Source: Serratia fonticola (GTDB lineage: Bacteria; Pseudomonadota; Gammaproteobacteria; Enterobacterales; Enterobacteriaceae). From it: 64,000 nucleotides of DNA. The translations under genes were made by a program, and so were the position numbers. Below the pieces are notes generated by a model. The model was given only the letters and a program-made list of their open reading frames with translations, did not search any database and had not been told where the DNA came from. Positions 1 to 9,177 of the stretch are shown here, one piece after another. The stretch spans positions 4,774,001-4,838,000 of the forward strand of contig NZ_CP011254.1 of assembly GCF_001006005.1 (NCBI RefSeq), given 5' to 3'. How positions within the stretch are numbered: the stretch's first letter is position 1; every line of letters starts with the position of its first letter.

Positions 1-879
1 ATCGTCGGTTACCTGATTGTCTCGACCACTGCCGACGTGCTGATTTCACAGTTCACCGATCAGAAGATGGGCTATGTGTTTGCCGTCAGCTGCTTTAGCC
101 TGTTGGCCACCTTCTTCTTCCTGGCCTGCTTTGGCATGACCAAAGAGCGAGTGAAAAGCCTGCCAGATCAAAAGGCCCCCACGCTAAAAGAGATGATCAC
201 CGCCGTTTCCGGCAACCTGCCGTTAATCCATCTTTCCCTGTTCACGGTGTTTTTCTATATCGCCTATACGGTATGGATGGCTATTGCGATCTACTTCATC
301 AAATACACCCTGGGGGATGAAAGCTTTACCGCCAAGTTCTTCATGATCCAATCTGCGGCCTATGTGGCGGGTACGGTGATCTCAGAAAAGATCATCAGCC
401 TGATGGGCAAAAAGAAAATGGTCCTGTTGGGGCTGCTGATCGGGATTGTCGGCTTACTGTTCCAATACTTCCTGGCGGGAGATAACGCCTACCTGATTAT
501 GACCGGCGTGTGCCTGTACAGCATTACCCTGGGGATGGGCTTTGTCGCGATGTGGTCGATGATTGCCGATACCGTTGAGTATGCCGAATGGAAACACGGC
601 GTACGTACCGAAGGGGCCATTTACGGCTTCTTTAATTTCATCACCAAAATTGCCATGGCGATTGGCGGCGGCTGTGCTGGCCTGATGCTCGATTACTTTG
701 ACTATTCGTCCGAGCATATCAGCGCCAATGCGCTCAACGGCATCAATATGATGATGACGCTGTTCCCTGGCCTGATGTTTGCCCTGGGGATGCTGTTTAT
801 CTTCTTCTACAAGCTGGATGAGCACACCTACCGAAATATCATCAAAGACATTGAATTGCGCAAAGCTAGCGCGCAGTAA
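1..879 (+). CDS. GPH-family sugar/cation symporter, 5' end outside window
   Basis: The reading frame is open from base 1, so this is the C-terminal ~292 residues of a larger protein. It shows about seven to eight hydrophobic helices separated by short basic loops, and a stretch with a conserved-looking Trp-Ser-Met-Ile-Ala-Asp followed by an acidic/Glu-Trp patch, typical of the glycoside-pentoside-hexuronide (melibiose/glucuronide-type) symporters of the inner membrane. The stop codon lies 15 bp upstream of the GH3 beta-glucosidase, so the two are almost certainly one operon: the symporter imports a glycoside and the next enzyme cleaves it. The substrate is inferred from the neighbour only. 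Family assignment is by recognition, not search. Confidence 0.85.
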   Translation: MVGYLIVSTTADVLISQFTDQKMGYVFAVSCFSLLATFFFLACFGMTKERVKSLPDQKAPTLKEMITAVSGNLPLIHLSLFTVFFYIAYTVWMAIAIYFIKYTLGDESFTAKFFMIQSAAYVAGTVISEKIISLMGKKKMVLLGLLIGIVGLLFQYFLAGDNAYLIMTGVCLYSITLGMGFVAMWSMIADTVEYAEWKHGVRTEGAIYGFFNFITKIAMAIGGGCAGLMLDYFDYSSEHISANALNGINMMMTLFPGLMFALGMLFIFFYKLDEHTYRNIIKDIELRKASAQ

Positions 880-894
880 CCAGCAGGTATCAAT

Positions 895-3246
895 ATGAAA
901 AAAGATTTCCACGCCATCATTGCCACCATGACTGCCGAAGAGAAAGTGGCGTTACTCAGCGGTAGCGGTTTGTGGCGCACGGCCAGCTTCCCGCAGCATG
1001 GTATTAGCGACATTGTGATGACGGATGGCACCTACGGCGTCCGTTACAGCACCAGCCAGATCGAACAGGGGGAAAATTGGCACATTAGCGATTTTCTGGC
1101 CGTGATTGGCCAAAGCGCAGGCGAGGTGGAGCAGGAAGAACAAAAAGGCGGCTCTGAGGCGCTGTTCAGCAAATCCAAACCGGCCACCTGCTTCCCGAAT
1201 GGTTCCACCCTGGCCTGTAGCTGGGACGTAGATCTGGTGTATCAAATGGGCGAGGCGTTGGCCAAAGAGTGCCAGGAGTTGGGCGTCGGCATTCTGCTTG
1301 GGCCAGGGATCAATATTCGCCGCACGCCTTTGGCAGGCCGTGGTTATGAATATTACTCGGAAGATCCGGTAGTCAGCGGTGACGTGGCCGCAGCCTTGAT
1401 CAACGGGCTGCAGGACGGTGGCGTGGGGGCCAGCCTGAAGCACTTTGCCGCCAACAATTCAGAATACCGCCGCACCGAGATGGACTCGGTGGTGGAAGAA
1501 CGGGCGCTGCGCGAGATTTACCTCTCGGGATTCAAGCGAGCGATCGACAAATCCAACCCCTGGACGGTGATGTCGTCCTATAACCGGCTCAATGGGGTGC
1601 AAACGTCGCAACACCACTGGCTGCTGACCGAAGTGCTGCGCAATGAGTGGCGCTATGATGGGCTGGTGATGTCCGACTGGTACGGCATCAAAGACCGCCC
1701 CGCTTCCTTGCTGGCGGGTAACGATCTGGCCATGCCGGAAACCCAGCGTGATAAACAGGAGCTGTTGCAGGCGATCGAACGCGGAGAGATCCCTTCAGAG
1801 GTTCTCGATACTGCCTGCTTGCGGATGTTAACCCTGATCGACAAGGTGCAGCGCCACCGCAAGCCAGGGACCAAGGCCAATTACCCGCAACATCACCGGT
1901 TAGCACAGCAACTGGCCGCCGAATCGATAGTGTTATTGAAAAACGAAGGTAATATCCTGCCGCTGCAAGCCGGCAAGAAAACCACCATCGCCGTATTGGG
2001 CAAACCGGCGCAGGAGCCGGTGATCCAGGGCTCAGGTTGTGCTACCACCGTACCTTACATGCTCGATCGTCCGCTGGACGAAATTTTCGAGGTGGCCGGT
2101 AACGACTTCCAGATCGATTATGCCATCGGCACCCCGGATGATAATCACGTAGATCCGCAAGCGCAGGCACATGCGGTTGAGCTAGCCAGCAAGGCAGACG
2201 TTGCCGTGGTGTTCGTCAGCACCGCCATTGGCGAAGATGGCGAAAATGGCGATCGCCGGGATTTGAATATCTTGCCTAGCCATGAAGCGCTGATCCGCGC
2301 GGTAGCCAAACGACAGCCCAATGTGGTGGTGGTGTTGGCTAACAGCGATGCGGTGGTGATGCCTTGGCTATCAGACTGCAAAGCCCTGCTGGAGACCTTC
2401 TTTGCGGGCCAAGGTATGGGCCGCGCGGTGGCGGATATTCTGTTTGGCCGGGCCAACCCCTGTGGCAAGCTGACGGTAACGGTGCCCAACACTCTGGAAG
2501 AAACTCCGGCCTGGCTCGATTACCCAGGGGAAAACCTGCGCCATCACTACAGCGAAGGATTGTATGTAGGTTATCGCTACTACGACCGACGTAAGTTGAC
2601 GCCGCAGTTCCCATTCGGTTTTGGCCTGAGCTATAGCCAGTTTAGCTATGCCAAGCTGGCGACTTCGGTCACTGAACTTGAGGAGGGGCAACCCTTAACC
2701 GTCAGCGTTGAGGTGACCAACCGTGGCGATCGGGCCGGTAAAGAGATCGTACAGCTTTACCTGACTGCACCACGGGGAGATCTGGCACGTGAAGTGCTGG
2801 CGTTGAAAGCCTTCGCCAAAGTGCACCTTGAGGCGGGTGAAAGCAAAACGGTGACCATGACGCTGGAATGGCAGGATTTTGCCTGTTTCCACCCAGGCAT
2901 GGCCGATTGGGTGGTCGATCCTGGCGAGTATCAGCTTCACGTGGCGCGTTCTTCGCGGGATATCGCGCTGAGCACGGTGGTCAAGCTGTGCGCCACGCCC
3001 TATTATTTACCGCTAAAGGCGGACAATTCGCTGCAGCAGTTGATCGCTACCCCACCGGCTTTTGACCGAGTGGTGAAGCTATTGGTCAGCAAAAACGGCT
3101 TGCCGGAGGCGCTGATGCGCGAAAAGCTCATCGCGATTGCTCCAGATCTGTTCTGCGGCCTGTTTATCGCCCTGACGGAGTTCTTGGCTATTGATATTAC
3201 TCAGCAGGAGTTAGAGGCTGCATTGGCGGAACCTGCCACCGTGTGA
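895..3246 (+). CDS. GH3-family beta-glucosidase, cytoplasmic
   Basis: This 783-residue protein has the layout of three-domain GH3 beta-glucosidases: an N-terminal TIM barrel, an alpha/beta sandwich, and a fibronectin-III-like C-terminal domain at roughly residues 640-710. The barrel carries the KHFAANNSE motif and the VMSDWYG motif, whose Asp (about residue 261) is the expected nucleophile. The second domain has a Glu-rich GEDGENGDRRDL loop in the position of the usual acid/base region. There is no signal peptide, consistent with intracellular hydrolysis of a glycoside imported by the upstream symporter. Expected reaction: release of terminal non-reducing beta-D-glucose. About 70 C-terminal residues follow the FnIII domain. 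Regulation is probably through the AraC-type gene downstream. Confidence 0.92.
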   Translation: MKKDFHAIIATMTAEEKVALLSGSGLWRTASFPQHGISDIVMTDGTYGVRYSTSQIEQGENWHISDFLAVIGQSAGEVEQEEQKGGSEALFSKSKPATCFPNGSTLACSWDVDLVYQMGEALAKECQELGVGILLGPGINIRRTPLAGRGYEYYSEDPVVSGDVAAALINGLQDGGVGASLKHFAANNSEYRRTEMDSVVEERALREIYLSGFKRAIDKSNPWTVMSSYNRLNGVQTSQHHWLLTEVLRNEWRYDGLVMSDWYGIKDRPASLLAGNDLAMPETQRDKQELLQAIERGEIPSEVLDTACLRMLTLIDKVQRHRKPGTKANYPQHHRLAQQLAAESIVLLKNEGNILPLQAGKKTTIAVLGKPAQEPVIQGSGCATTVPYMLDRPLDEIFEVAGNDFQIDYAIGTPDDNHVDPQAQAHAVELASKADVAVVFVSTAIGEDGENGDRRDLNILPSHEALIRAVAKRQPNVVVVLANSDAVVMPWLSDCKALLETFFAGQGMGRAVADILFGRANPCGKLTVTVPNTLEETPAWLDYPGENLRHHYSEGLYVGYRYYDRRKLTPQFPFGFGLSYSQFSYAKLATSVTELEEGQPLTVSVEVTNRGDRAGKEIVQLYLTAPRGDLAREVLALKAFAKVHLEAGESKTVTMTLEWQDFACFHPGMADWVVDPGEYQLHVARSSRDIALSTVVKLCATPYYLPLKADNSLQQLIATPPAFDRVVKLLVSKNGLPEALMREKLIAIAPDLFCGLFIALTEFLAIDITQQELEAALAEPATV

Positions 3247-3500
3247 CCCCTCACCCCAACCCTCTCCCACAGGGAGAGGGAGCTGGTACGGTGATGTGAA
3301 TAAGTACGTAATTCAATTTATGGCATTTTAAATTTAGGCACAGGTATAAAGTTGTAGCACGGACAGTCCCCTTTTCTTAGGGAGCGGTATGGCGATGTAG
3401 TTAGGCCAGATTGTCGCATTCACCTGAGATCAGATTGATGCTGAGCTTACAGGTGGAACGGGCTGTCCCCTCTCCTTGGGGAGAGGGTTAGGGTGAGGGA
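3247..3500. repeat. MITE-like intergenic element with terminal inverted repeats
   Basis: The gap after the beta-glucosidase opens with a CCCTCACCCCAACCCTCTCC-type sequence followed by its own short hairpin (CTCTCCC / GGGAGAG), and closes at about 3470-3500 with the inverted counterpart (GGAGAGGGTTAGGGTGAGGG). The roughly 200 bp between them encode nothing recognisable. The same termini bound another element near 16.3-16.7 kb. This looks like a non-autonomous repeat of the REP/MITE type. It could also affect transcript ends between the glucosidase and the AraC gene. Confidence 0.7.
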
Positions 3501-3553
3501 GAAAGATCCCACACCCGTATTTTCATCACCAACCTCTGGGGATAAATAAGCCG

Positions 3554-4528
3554 ATGTTTCCTTTCTCTGTTACGCGACAACTCAAGCCGCAATCCCATCG
3601 GCAGGCGCAAGCAGCGATCCATGAAGGCAGCGGCTATGAGCTGATCTCGTTTGACGCCGAAAAGCTCAACGTCTTCGCCGCCGAGGTTTACTACTGCGAG
3701 CCCCATTGGCACTCGGCCCCTGAGCTGATCTGCATCTTGTCCGGCGAATTTTCCGTGACACTAGGCCATGCCACCTCGGTGGCCAGCGCGGGCAGCATGC
3801 TGTATATCAACCCGGAAGAAATTCATTCCCTTGAAGCTCGCGCCCCAAACAGCCAACTGCTGACCATCCAGTTTTCCCCCCATCTGTTTGATGAAACCCA
3901 TCCGGCCCCGCTGATGTTTAATCAGCGCGATCGCGCAGCAGAGCAGCAGATTAGCAACGCCGTGATCGCCCTGCTCGATAACCTGGTCACCGCACAACCT
4001 TCGTTTACCCGCATAGCCCTGGTTTATCACCTGTTGGGCACGCTTGCCGCCGCTGCGCCAAACCAGGCCGACCAACAGCAGGTTAGCGTCCGGAAAAAAG
4101 ACCAACAGTTGGTCAAATACGGCATTGAGTTTATCAACCAGCATTTTGACGATGAGCTCAACCTGGCCACCATTGCCGAGCACGCTGGCGTCAGCTACCA
4201 CCACTTTTCCCGTATCTTCAAAAAGATCAGCGGCTACAACTTTAAAGAATATCTGACCATGATCAGAATTAATAAGGCCAAACTGCTGCTGAAAGATACC
4301 AACATCCCGATCACCGACATCAGCTACACCTGCGGTTTCAGCGGCCACAAACAGCTGATCTTTGCCTTTAACAAATATTGCCGCATGACGCCAACCGAGT
4401 TCCGGAAAAGCTACGTCACCGCCATCAATTCGGCGGCCGAGCTGCAGATCATGACCGATTTCCGCTGTCTGCCACTGGATCGGCAGATCGTTGCACGTTT
4501 ACAGAGCTTCAACGCTGACCCGCAATAG
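3554..4528 (+). CDS. AraC-family transcriptional regulator (beta-glucoside operon)
   Basis: A 324-residue protein with an N-terminal cupin-like sensor (His-Trp-His near residue 57, a GSMLYINPEEIHSLEA segment) and a C-terminal double helix-turn-helix of the AraC/XylS type at about residues 195-295 (HHFSRIFKKISG and the second helix ending in TPTEFRKSY). It is codirectional with and just downstream of the symporter and beta-glucosidase, so it probably senses a glycoside and activates that operon. The start codon is preceded by only a weak Shine-Dalgarno. A repeat element separates it from the glucosidase, so it may have its own promoter. Confidence 0.85.
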   Translation: MFPFSVTRQLKPQSHRQAQAAIHEGSGYELISFDAEKLNVFAAEVYYCEPHWHSAPELICILSGEFSVTLGHATSVASAGSMLYINPEEIHSLEARAPNSQLLTIQFSPHLFDETHPAPLMFNQRDRAAEQQISNAVIALLDNLVTAQPSFTRIALVYHLLGTLAAAAPNQADQQQVSVRKKDQQLVKYGIEFINQHFDDELNLATIAEHAGVSYHHFSRIFKKISGYNFKEYLTMIRINKAKLLLKDTNIPITDISYTCGFSGHKQLIFAFNKYCRMTPTEFRKSYVTAINSAAELQIMTDFRCLPLDRQIVARLQSFNADPQ

Positions 4529-4639
4529 TGAAAATAATCATTACCCTATGCCGCCCATGGCTATACTTACCGCAGTAGCTACCGCAGGTATCGCCGTTGC
4601 CTGAACTCTCCTGTCTTAACTGTCTGTGGAGCAGTGCCC

Positions 4640-6145
4640 ATGAGCAAACCAGCTAAAACGCCCCGCCCTGTTAAAGCCCCAAGCTATCTGGATGCTCTAC
4701 TGCCAATAGTCACGTTGATTTTGCTGGTTGGATCTTCCGTTGCTCTGTTTGGCCTTGAAGCCGTCAACGGCCCTCTGCAGGTGGCCATCATCCTCAGCAC
4801 CATGATCACCGCTATGGTCATCCTGAAGAATGGCCATAGCTGGGAGGAGGTTTCCGAGTCCGGCCGCAAAGGCATTGCCACCATCTCGGGGGCCATTTTT
4901 ATCCTGTTTTCCGTCGGGGCGTTGATTGGCACCTGGAACATGTCCGGTACCATTCCTACCATGGTGTATTACGGTATTATATTGATCACCCCCAACTGGT
5001 TTTATCCGATAGCCTTTTTGGTCTGCGTTGGCGTTTCTTTAAGTATTGGCAGTTCCTGGACCACGGCGGGCACCTTGGGAGTCGGATTGGTCGGGCTGGC
5101 CAATATGCTGGGGTTATCACCAGAAATTACGGCTGGGGCCGTGATTTCAGGGGCTTACGTTGGTGACAAAATCTCGCCGCTGTCTGAAAGCACCGTATTG
5201 GCCGCTCAGCTTAACGGCGTTGAATTGTATAAACATATCCGCACCCAGCTTTGGACCACCGTTCCAGCGGCGGTCATTGCCCTGCTCGCTTTCATCCTGC
5301 TAGGACTCAATCAGCATAGTGCCTTTGATGCCACCGTCACCAACAACGAACTGACACGCTTTAACGAACTGTTCCACATCACACCGTGGAACCTGTTGCC
5401 ACTGATTTTCCTGTTGGCGTTATCGGTCGCCAAGGTGCCTGCATCATTGGCTATCATGTGCTCGGCCCTAATGGCTGGGATCATGACCTCCTTCATGCAG
5501 CCGCAGGTGATCGATCGCTTTATTGTCGAGCCCGATCTTGCCAGCCCACTGTTGGCCATCAAGGCGGTCTGGATTGCGATGGCGACCGGTTTCCAGGAGA
5601 ACTCCGGTATCGAGCAGATCGACGCCCTGCTGTCACGCGGCGGTATGGACAGCATGTTGCTGACGATCTGGCTGATCATCGGAGCGGTGACGTTTGGCAT
5701 TATGGTGGATGACTTCGGCCTGCTGAACAAACTGGTAACCCCGCTGCTGCTGCGGGCCAGAACCGTGGGCAAGCTGTTTACCTCGGTGGTTGCTACCGCG
5801 ATTGGGCTGAATATTGCCGCGGGCGATCAGTATATTGCGCTGCTGCTCCCCACCCGGCTGTACCGTGCCGAATTTGCCAAGCGAGGGCTGGCGCCAGAGA
5901 ACCTGTCGCGCATCGTTTCGGATGCTGGGATTGTCACCTCCCCGCTGATCCCCTGGAACTCTTGCGGAGCTTATATGGCTGCGGTACTGGGTGTCTCGAC
6001 TATGGCCTACATGCCATTTGCCATCTTTAATATTGCCGCCCCGCTGATCACTCTGGCACTAGGCATTACCGGTTTTAATGTTCGACATATCCCGGTGGCT
6101 GCCCCGTCAGAAGGAGATAATCCGAGCCGTAAAGCGGTTGAGTAG
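4640..6145 (+). CDS. NhaC-family Na+/H+ antiporter
   Basis: A 501-residue inner-membrane protein with about eleven hydrophobic segments. Family hallmarks are the repeated SPLSEST / SPLIPWNSCGAYMA elements in re-entrant regions and a GSSWTTAGTLG loop. NhaC-type proteins exchange Na+ (or Na+-coupled organic acids) for protons. I chose ATG at 4640 because GGAG at 4628-4631 is spaced 8 nt from it, whereas the in-frame GTG six bases upstream would be too close. The 3' end overlaps the convergent acyltransferase gene by about 39 bp. No regulatory partner is apparent. A specific role such as malate/lactate exchange cannot be decided from sequence. Confidence 0.85.
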   Translation: MSKPAKTPRPVKAPSYLDALLPIVTLILLVGSSVALFGLEAVNGPLQVAIILSTMITAMVILKNGHSWEEVSESGRKGIATISGAIFILFSVGALIGTWNMSGTIPTMVYYGIILITPNWFYPIAFLVCVGVSLSIGSSWTTAGTLGVGLVGLANMLGLSPEITAGAVISGAYVGDKISPLSESTVLAAQLNGVELYKHIRTQLWTTVPAAVIALLAFILLGLNQHSAFDATVTNNELTRFNELFHITPWNLLPLIFLLALSVAKVPASLAIMCSALMAGIMTSFMQPQVIDRFIVEPDLASPLLAIKAVWIAMATGFQENSGIEQIDALLSRGGMDSMLLTIWLIIGAVTFGIMVDDFGLLNKLVTPLLLRARTVGKLFTSVVATAIGLNIAAGDQYIALLLPTRLYRAEFAKRGLAPENLSRIVSDAGIVTSPLIPWNSCGAYMAAVLGVSTMAYMPFAIFNIAAPLITLALGITGFNVRHIPVAAPSEGDNPSRKAVE

Positions 6146-7075
6146 TAACAACCGTGAAACCAATACCGAGGCGATAAAGACCAGGACCAGTAAGGTAAAT
6201 TTAAGCGTGGCGTCGTTGAAGTCATACAGCGTAGTAATGAAATAGAACACGCTGTAGTGAACGATATAGACGCCCACCATCGCCGGGCTAATAAACTCCA
6301 CGACGCGGGTCAGCAATCGGCTCTTGATGGCGATATTATCAAACAGGATAAACAGCGCCAGGCTCATGCCAAGCAAGTGCAAATGCTCCAACACAAACCA
6401 GCCGGCGACGCTGATCTGGGTATGGGTTGATAGATAAAGCTCGTAGAAATACATGGAGATACCGATGGGGATCACCAGCAGCCTGGCGGCCCACAGCACG
6501 CTGGTTTTTTTGGTGAACCTGCGACCCGGAGCCTCCCCCAGAACATGGCCAATAATGTAGTAGCCGCCCCAGACCCAAATAAACGAATAGCTGGAGATAA
6601 ACAGCGGATCATCTTGGGTATCGAGCGGGCTGAAAATATCCAACAGGGCAATCACGGCAACCAACCCGGCAAACACGGCCGCAGTGATTTTCAAATGTTT
6701 AATGCCCTTGAGGATGATGGGGTAAATTAAATAAATGATCCCCATATTCAATAAGATGCCGTTTTGTAGAATATATCCCTGATGAATGTATTGGGTTTTA
6801 ATCAAGGATGAAACAATGTTCCAGAAAATCATGATCAGGATAATGGATTTGATTTTCACCACAATCTCCCGCCTGGTGAGTTTTTCCACCTCATCCATAT
6901 AGCCGATAATGATAAAAAACAACGGTTTGGCGATAATAGACACAAAGTACAATACCCCCATGGTATTCGCATGGAGGAAACACTCGAAATCGCACATTTG
7001 ACTGGTCGAGAAGAAGGTGACGGCGGCAAAACAACTCAAACTCTTTAATGCCTGCTGGTTGACACTGTTGATCAT
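6107..7075 (-). CDS. Acyltransferase-3 family integral membrane protein
   Basis: About 322 residues with eight to ten hydrophobic segments, resembling the acyltransferase-3 / WecH-OafA type of membrane O-acyltransferases that modify surface glycans. The usual N-terminal catalytic His motif (R-x-x-A-x-x-x-V-x-x-H) is not evident. The N-terminus instead reads ALKSLSCFAAVTFFSTSQ, so catalytic competence is uncertain. I prefer the ATG at 7075, since GGA lies about 7 nt upstream, over an upstream in-frame start at 7108. It converges on and overlaps the end of the nhaC gene by 39 bp. No glycan genes are adjacent, so the substrate is unknown. Confidence 0.65.
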   Translation of the reverse strand: MINSVNQQALKSLSCFAAVTFFSTSQMCDFECFLHANTMGVLYFVSIIAKPLFFIIIGYMDEVEKLTRREIVVKIKSIILIMIFWNIVSSLIKTQYIHQGYILQNGILLNMGIIYLIYPIILKGIKHLKITAAVFAGLVAVIALLDIFSPLDTQDDPLFISSYSFIWVWGGYYIIGHVLGEAPGRRFTKKTSVLWAARLLVIPIGISMYFYELYLSTHTQISVAGWFVLEHLHLLGMSLALFILFDNIAIKSRLLTRVVEFISPAMVGVYIVHYSVFYFITTLYDFNDATLKFTLLVLVFIASVLVSRLLLLNRFTARIISF

Positions 7076-7641
7076 GGTTTTCCATCCATCACCGGGTTGA
7101 TGTAACACACCCTACTGTTTTTTATAAAAATAATCTTAGTACATTAACACCCACTGCACAACGCGCATATTTAACCCTAAGCCGAACGATTATTCATATC
7201 ATAAGAGTATTCTTAGAAGCCAATGGGCAAGTTTTTTATATATTAACTATTTTTATGCAACCTGCGTTTTTATGCTTAAAGCAAGTGATTCCCACTAGCC
7301 AGCAACAGTCTGCTGTCTTTTTATAACCTATTGATTTAATTTAACAAAGAAAAAGAAACCACTCTATATGCAAATTGAAAAACGCCAAAATCAAGCATTG
7401 CCGCTGATTTCATTATCTTTAAAGGATTGTTAATCAAGAATATTCCCATGCGTAGTTTTTTATTCCGTTAGGCAACGGTATTTCTCTCCTGTTTGCAATC
7501 AACTGTGCAGGTGTTGAAGAAAAAGTTATTTGCGACAGGCAAATTTTCCGGTTGTGACTATGATTTAATCGTAAGTCGGTTGGTAACGTTATCCTTTAAT
7601 TACGCAATACTTTATTTGACTCGGTGTCAGTAAGGAAAACC
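7076..7641. promoter_or_regulatory. AT-rich intergenic region upstream of the arginine antiporter
   Basis: This 566-bp gap separates divergent genes and must hold promoters for both. It is clearly AT-richer than its flanks. A sequence TTGATTTAATTTAA at 7331-7344 matches the FNR/ANR consensus (TTGAT-N4-ATCAA) at eight of ten positions, which would fit anaerobic control of arginine deiminase genes, but one such match in AT-rich DNA is weak. AAGGA just upstream of 7642 is the ribosome binding site for the antiporter. No open reading frame or RNA gene is seen. Confidence 0.3.
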
Positions 7642-9162
7642 ATGACGAGCTCATCAACGAATAAACTGTCCCTATGGTCACTCACCGCACTGGTAGTGGG
7701 CTCCATGATAGGGGCTGGTATATTTTCTTTACCGGCCACCTTTGGGCGCGCTACGGGAGGGTTTGGTGCCATTATCGCCTGGTGTATTGCGGGCGGCGGG
7801 ATGCTAATGCTGGCCTTTGTGTTTCAAACGCTGGCGCAACGTAAACCCGATCTCGATTCCGGCGTATTTATCTATGCCAAAGCCGGATTCGGTGATTATC
7901 TGGGCTTTGCCGCTGCACTTGGCTTCTGGGCCGGGACCTGTATTGGTAACGTCTCTTACTTTGTGCTGATAAAATCTACTCTGGGGGCCTTCTTCCCGAT
8001 ATTTGGCGACGGTAATACCATTCCCGCGGTGTTGTTCGCCTCGGTTATTCTTTGGGGATTCCACATTCTGGTACTGCGCGGGGTGAAAAGCGCCGCAGCT
8101 ATCAACACCATTGCCACCATCGCCAAAATCCTGCCGATCCTCATCTTTGTCATTGTGCTGATCTTTGCCTTCAAAAGTGACGTGTTTGCACTCAACTTCT
8201 GGGGAACGCCAGAGACCGCAGCCTCTTTGGCTAGCGTGGGGGATCTCTCTCATCTTAACGATTACGGTTATGTTGGCCATGCGGCTGCCGCTATCGTCCC
8301 TACCGCGGAACCTGAATCCCTGTTCAGCCAGGTGCGCAGCACCATGCTGGTGACGGTATTCGTGTTCCTGGGGATTGAAGGTGCCAGCGTCTATTCCCGC
8401 TATGCCAAAGAACGCAGCCACGTGGGGATTGCCACGGTGCTGGGGTTCATCGGGGTGCTGTGCCTGTTGGTGCTGATCACCATGCTGTCTTACGGCGTGC
8501 TGCTCCGTCCCGATCTGGCGGCGTTGCGCCAACCTTCGATGGCGGGCGTGTTGGAAGCTATCGTGGGGCGCTGGGGGGCAATCTTCATCAGCGTGGGCCT
8601 GATTGTTTCGGTGCTGGGTGCCTATCTCTCCTGGTCTTTGCTGGCGGCAGAAGTGCTGTTTTCCGCCGCGAAAAGCAAGAGTATGCCGAAGGTGTTCGCC
8701 ACCGAAAACAGCAATGCGGTGCCCTCTTCCGCCGTCTGGCTGACCAACATCACCATTCAGGTGTTCTTAATCCTGACGCTGTTTAGTGATTACGCCTTCC
8801 AGCTGGCGCTCGAACTGACCAGCTCCCTGACGTTGATCCCTTATCTGTTGGTAGGTGCCTATGGGCTGAAGCTGGCCCTGACCGGCGAAACCTACGAAAC
8901 CGATAAACGCGATCATAAAAAGGATCTGATCTTCGCGCTGATCGCCACCTTCTACGCACTGCTGATGCTGTATGCCGGTGGTATGAAATATCTGCTGCTC
9001 TCCGCCATCATCTATGGCCCAGGTACGCTGCTTTACATTATGGCCAAACGTGAACAGCACGCAAAAGTGTTCACCCCGGCCGAGATGGGGCTCTTTGTAA
9101 TCGTTATGGTCGCCGCCGTTGCTGCAATCTACAGCATTGCCACTGGCGTTATCACAATCTGA
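7642..9162 (+). CDS. arcD: Basic amino acid antiporter (arginine/ornithine type, APC family)
   Basis: A 506-residue APC-superfamily transporter with about twelve to thirteen membrane segments. The first helix carries the GSMIGAGIFSLPA signature typical of basic amino-acid/polyamine antiporters. It sits 15 bp upstream of an arginine deiminase gene, which supports an arginine-importing antiport function (classically arginine for ornithine). ATG 7642 is chosen over the upstream GTG at 7624 because AAGGA precedes it at about 5 nt. Because no arcB or arcC follows, the exported partner may be citrulline rather than ornithine; that is inference. Confidence 0.85.
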   Translation: MTSSSTNKLSLWSLTALVVGSMIGAGIFSLPATFGRATGGFGAIIAWCIAGGGMLMLAFVFQTLAQRKPDLDSGVFIYAKAGFGDYLGFAAALGFWAGTCIGNVSYFVLIKSTLGAFFPIFGDGNTIPAVLFASVILWGFHILVLRGVKSAAAINTIATIAKILPILIFVIVLIFAFKSDVFALNFWGTPETAASLASVGDLSHLNDYGYVGHAAAAIVPTAEPESLFSQVRSTMLVTVFVFLGIEGASVYSRYAKERSHVGIATVLGFIGVLCLLVLITMLSYGVLLRPDLAALRQPSMAGVLEAIVGRWGAIFISVGLIVSVLGAYLSWSLLAAEVLFSAAKSKSMPKVFATENSNAVPSSAVWLTNITIQVFLILTLFSDYAFQLALELTSSLTLIPYLLVGAYGLKLALTGETYETDKRDHKKDLIFALIATFYALLMLYAGGMKYLLLSAIIYGPGTLLYIMAKREQHAKVFTPAEMGLFVIVMVAAVAAIYSIATGVITI

Positions 9163-9177
9163 TCGAGGCAAGTCATT

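Noticed and set aside
7425..7440. Second FNR-like half site (TTAATCAA) upstream of arcD
   Set aside because: Only one half matches; the other half at the right spacing does not.
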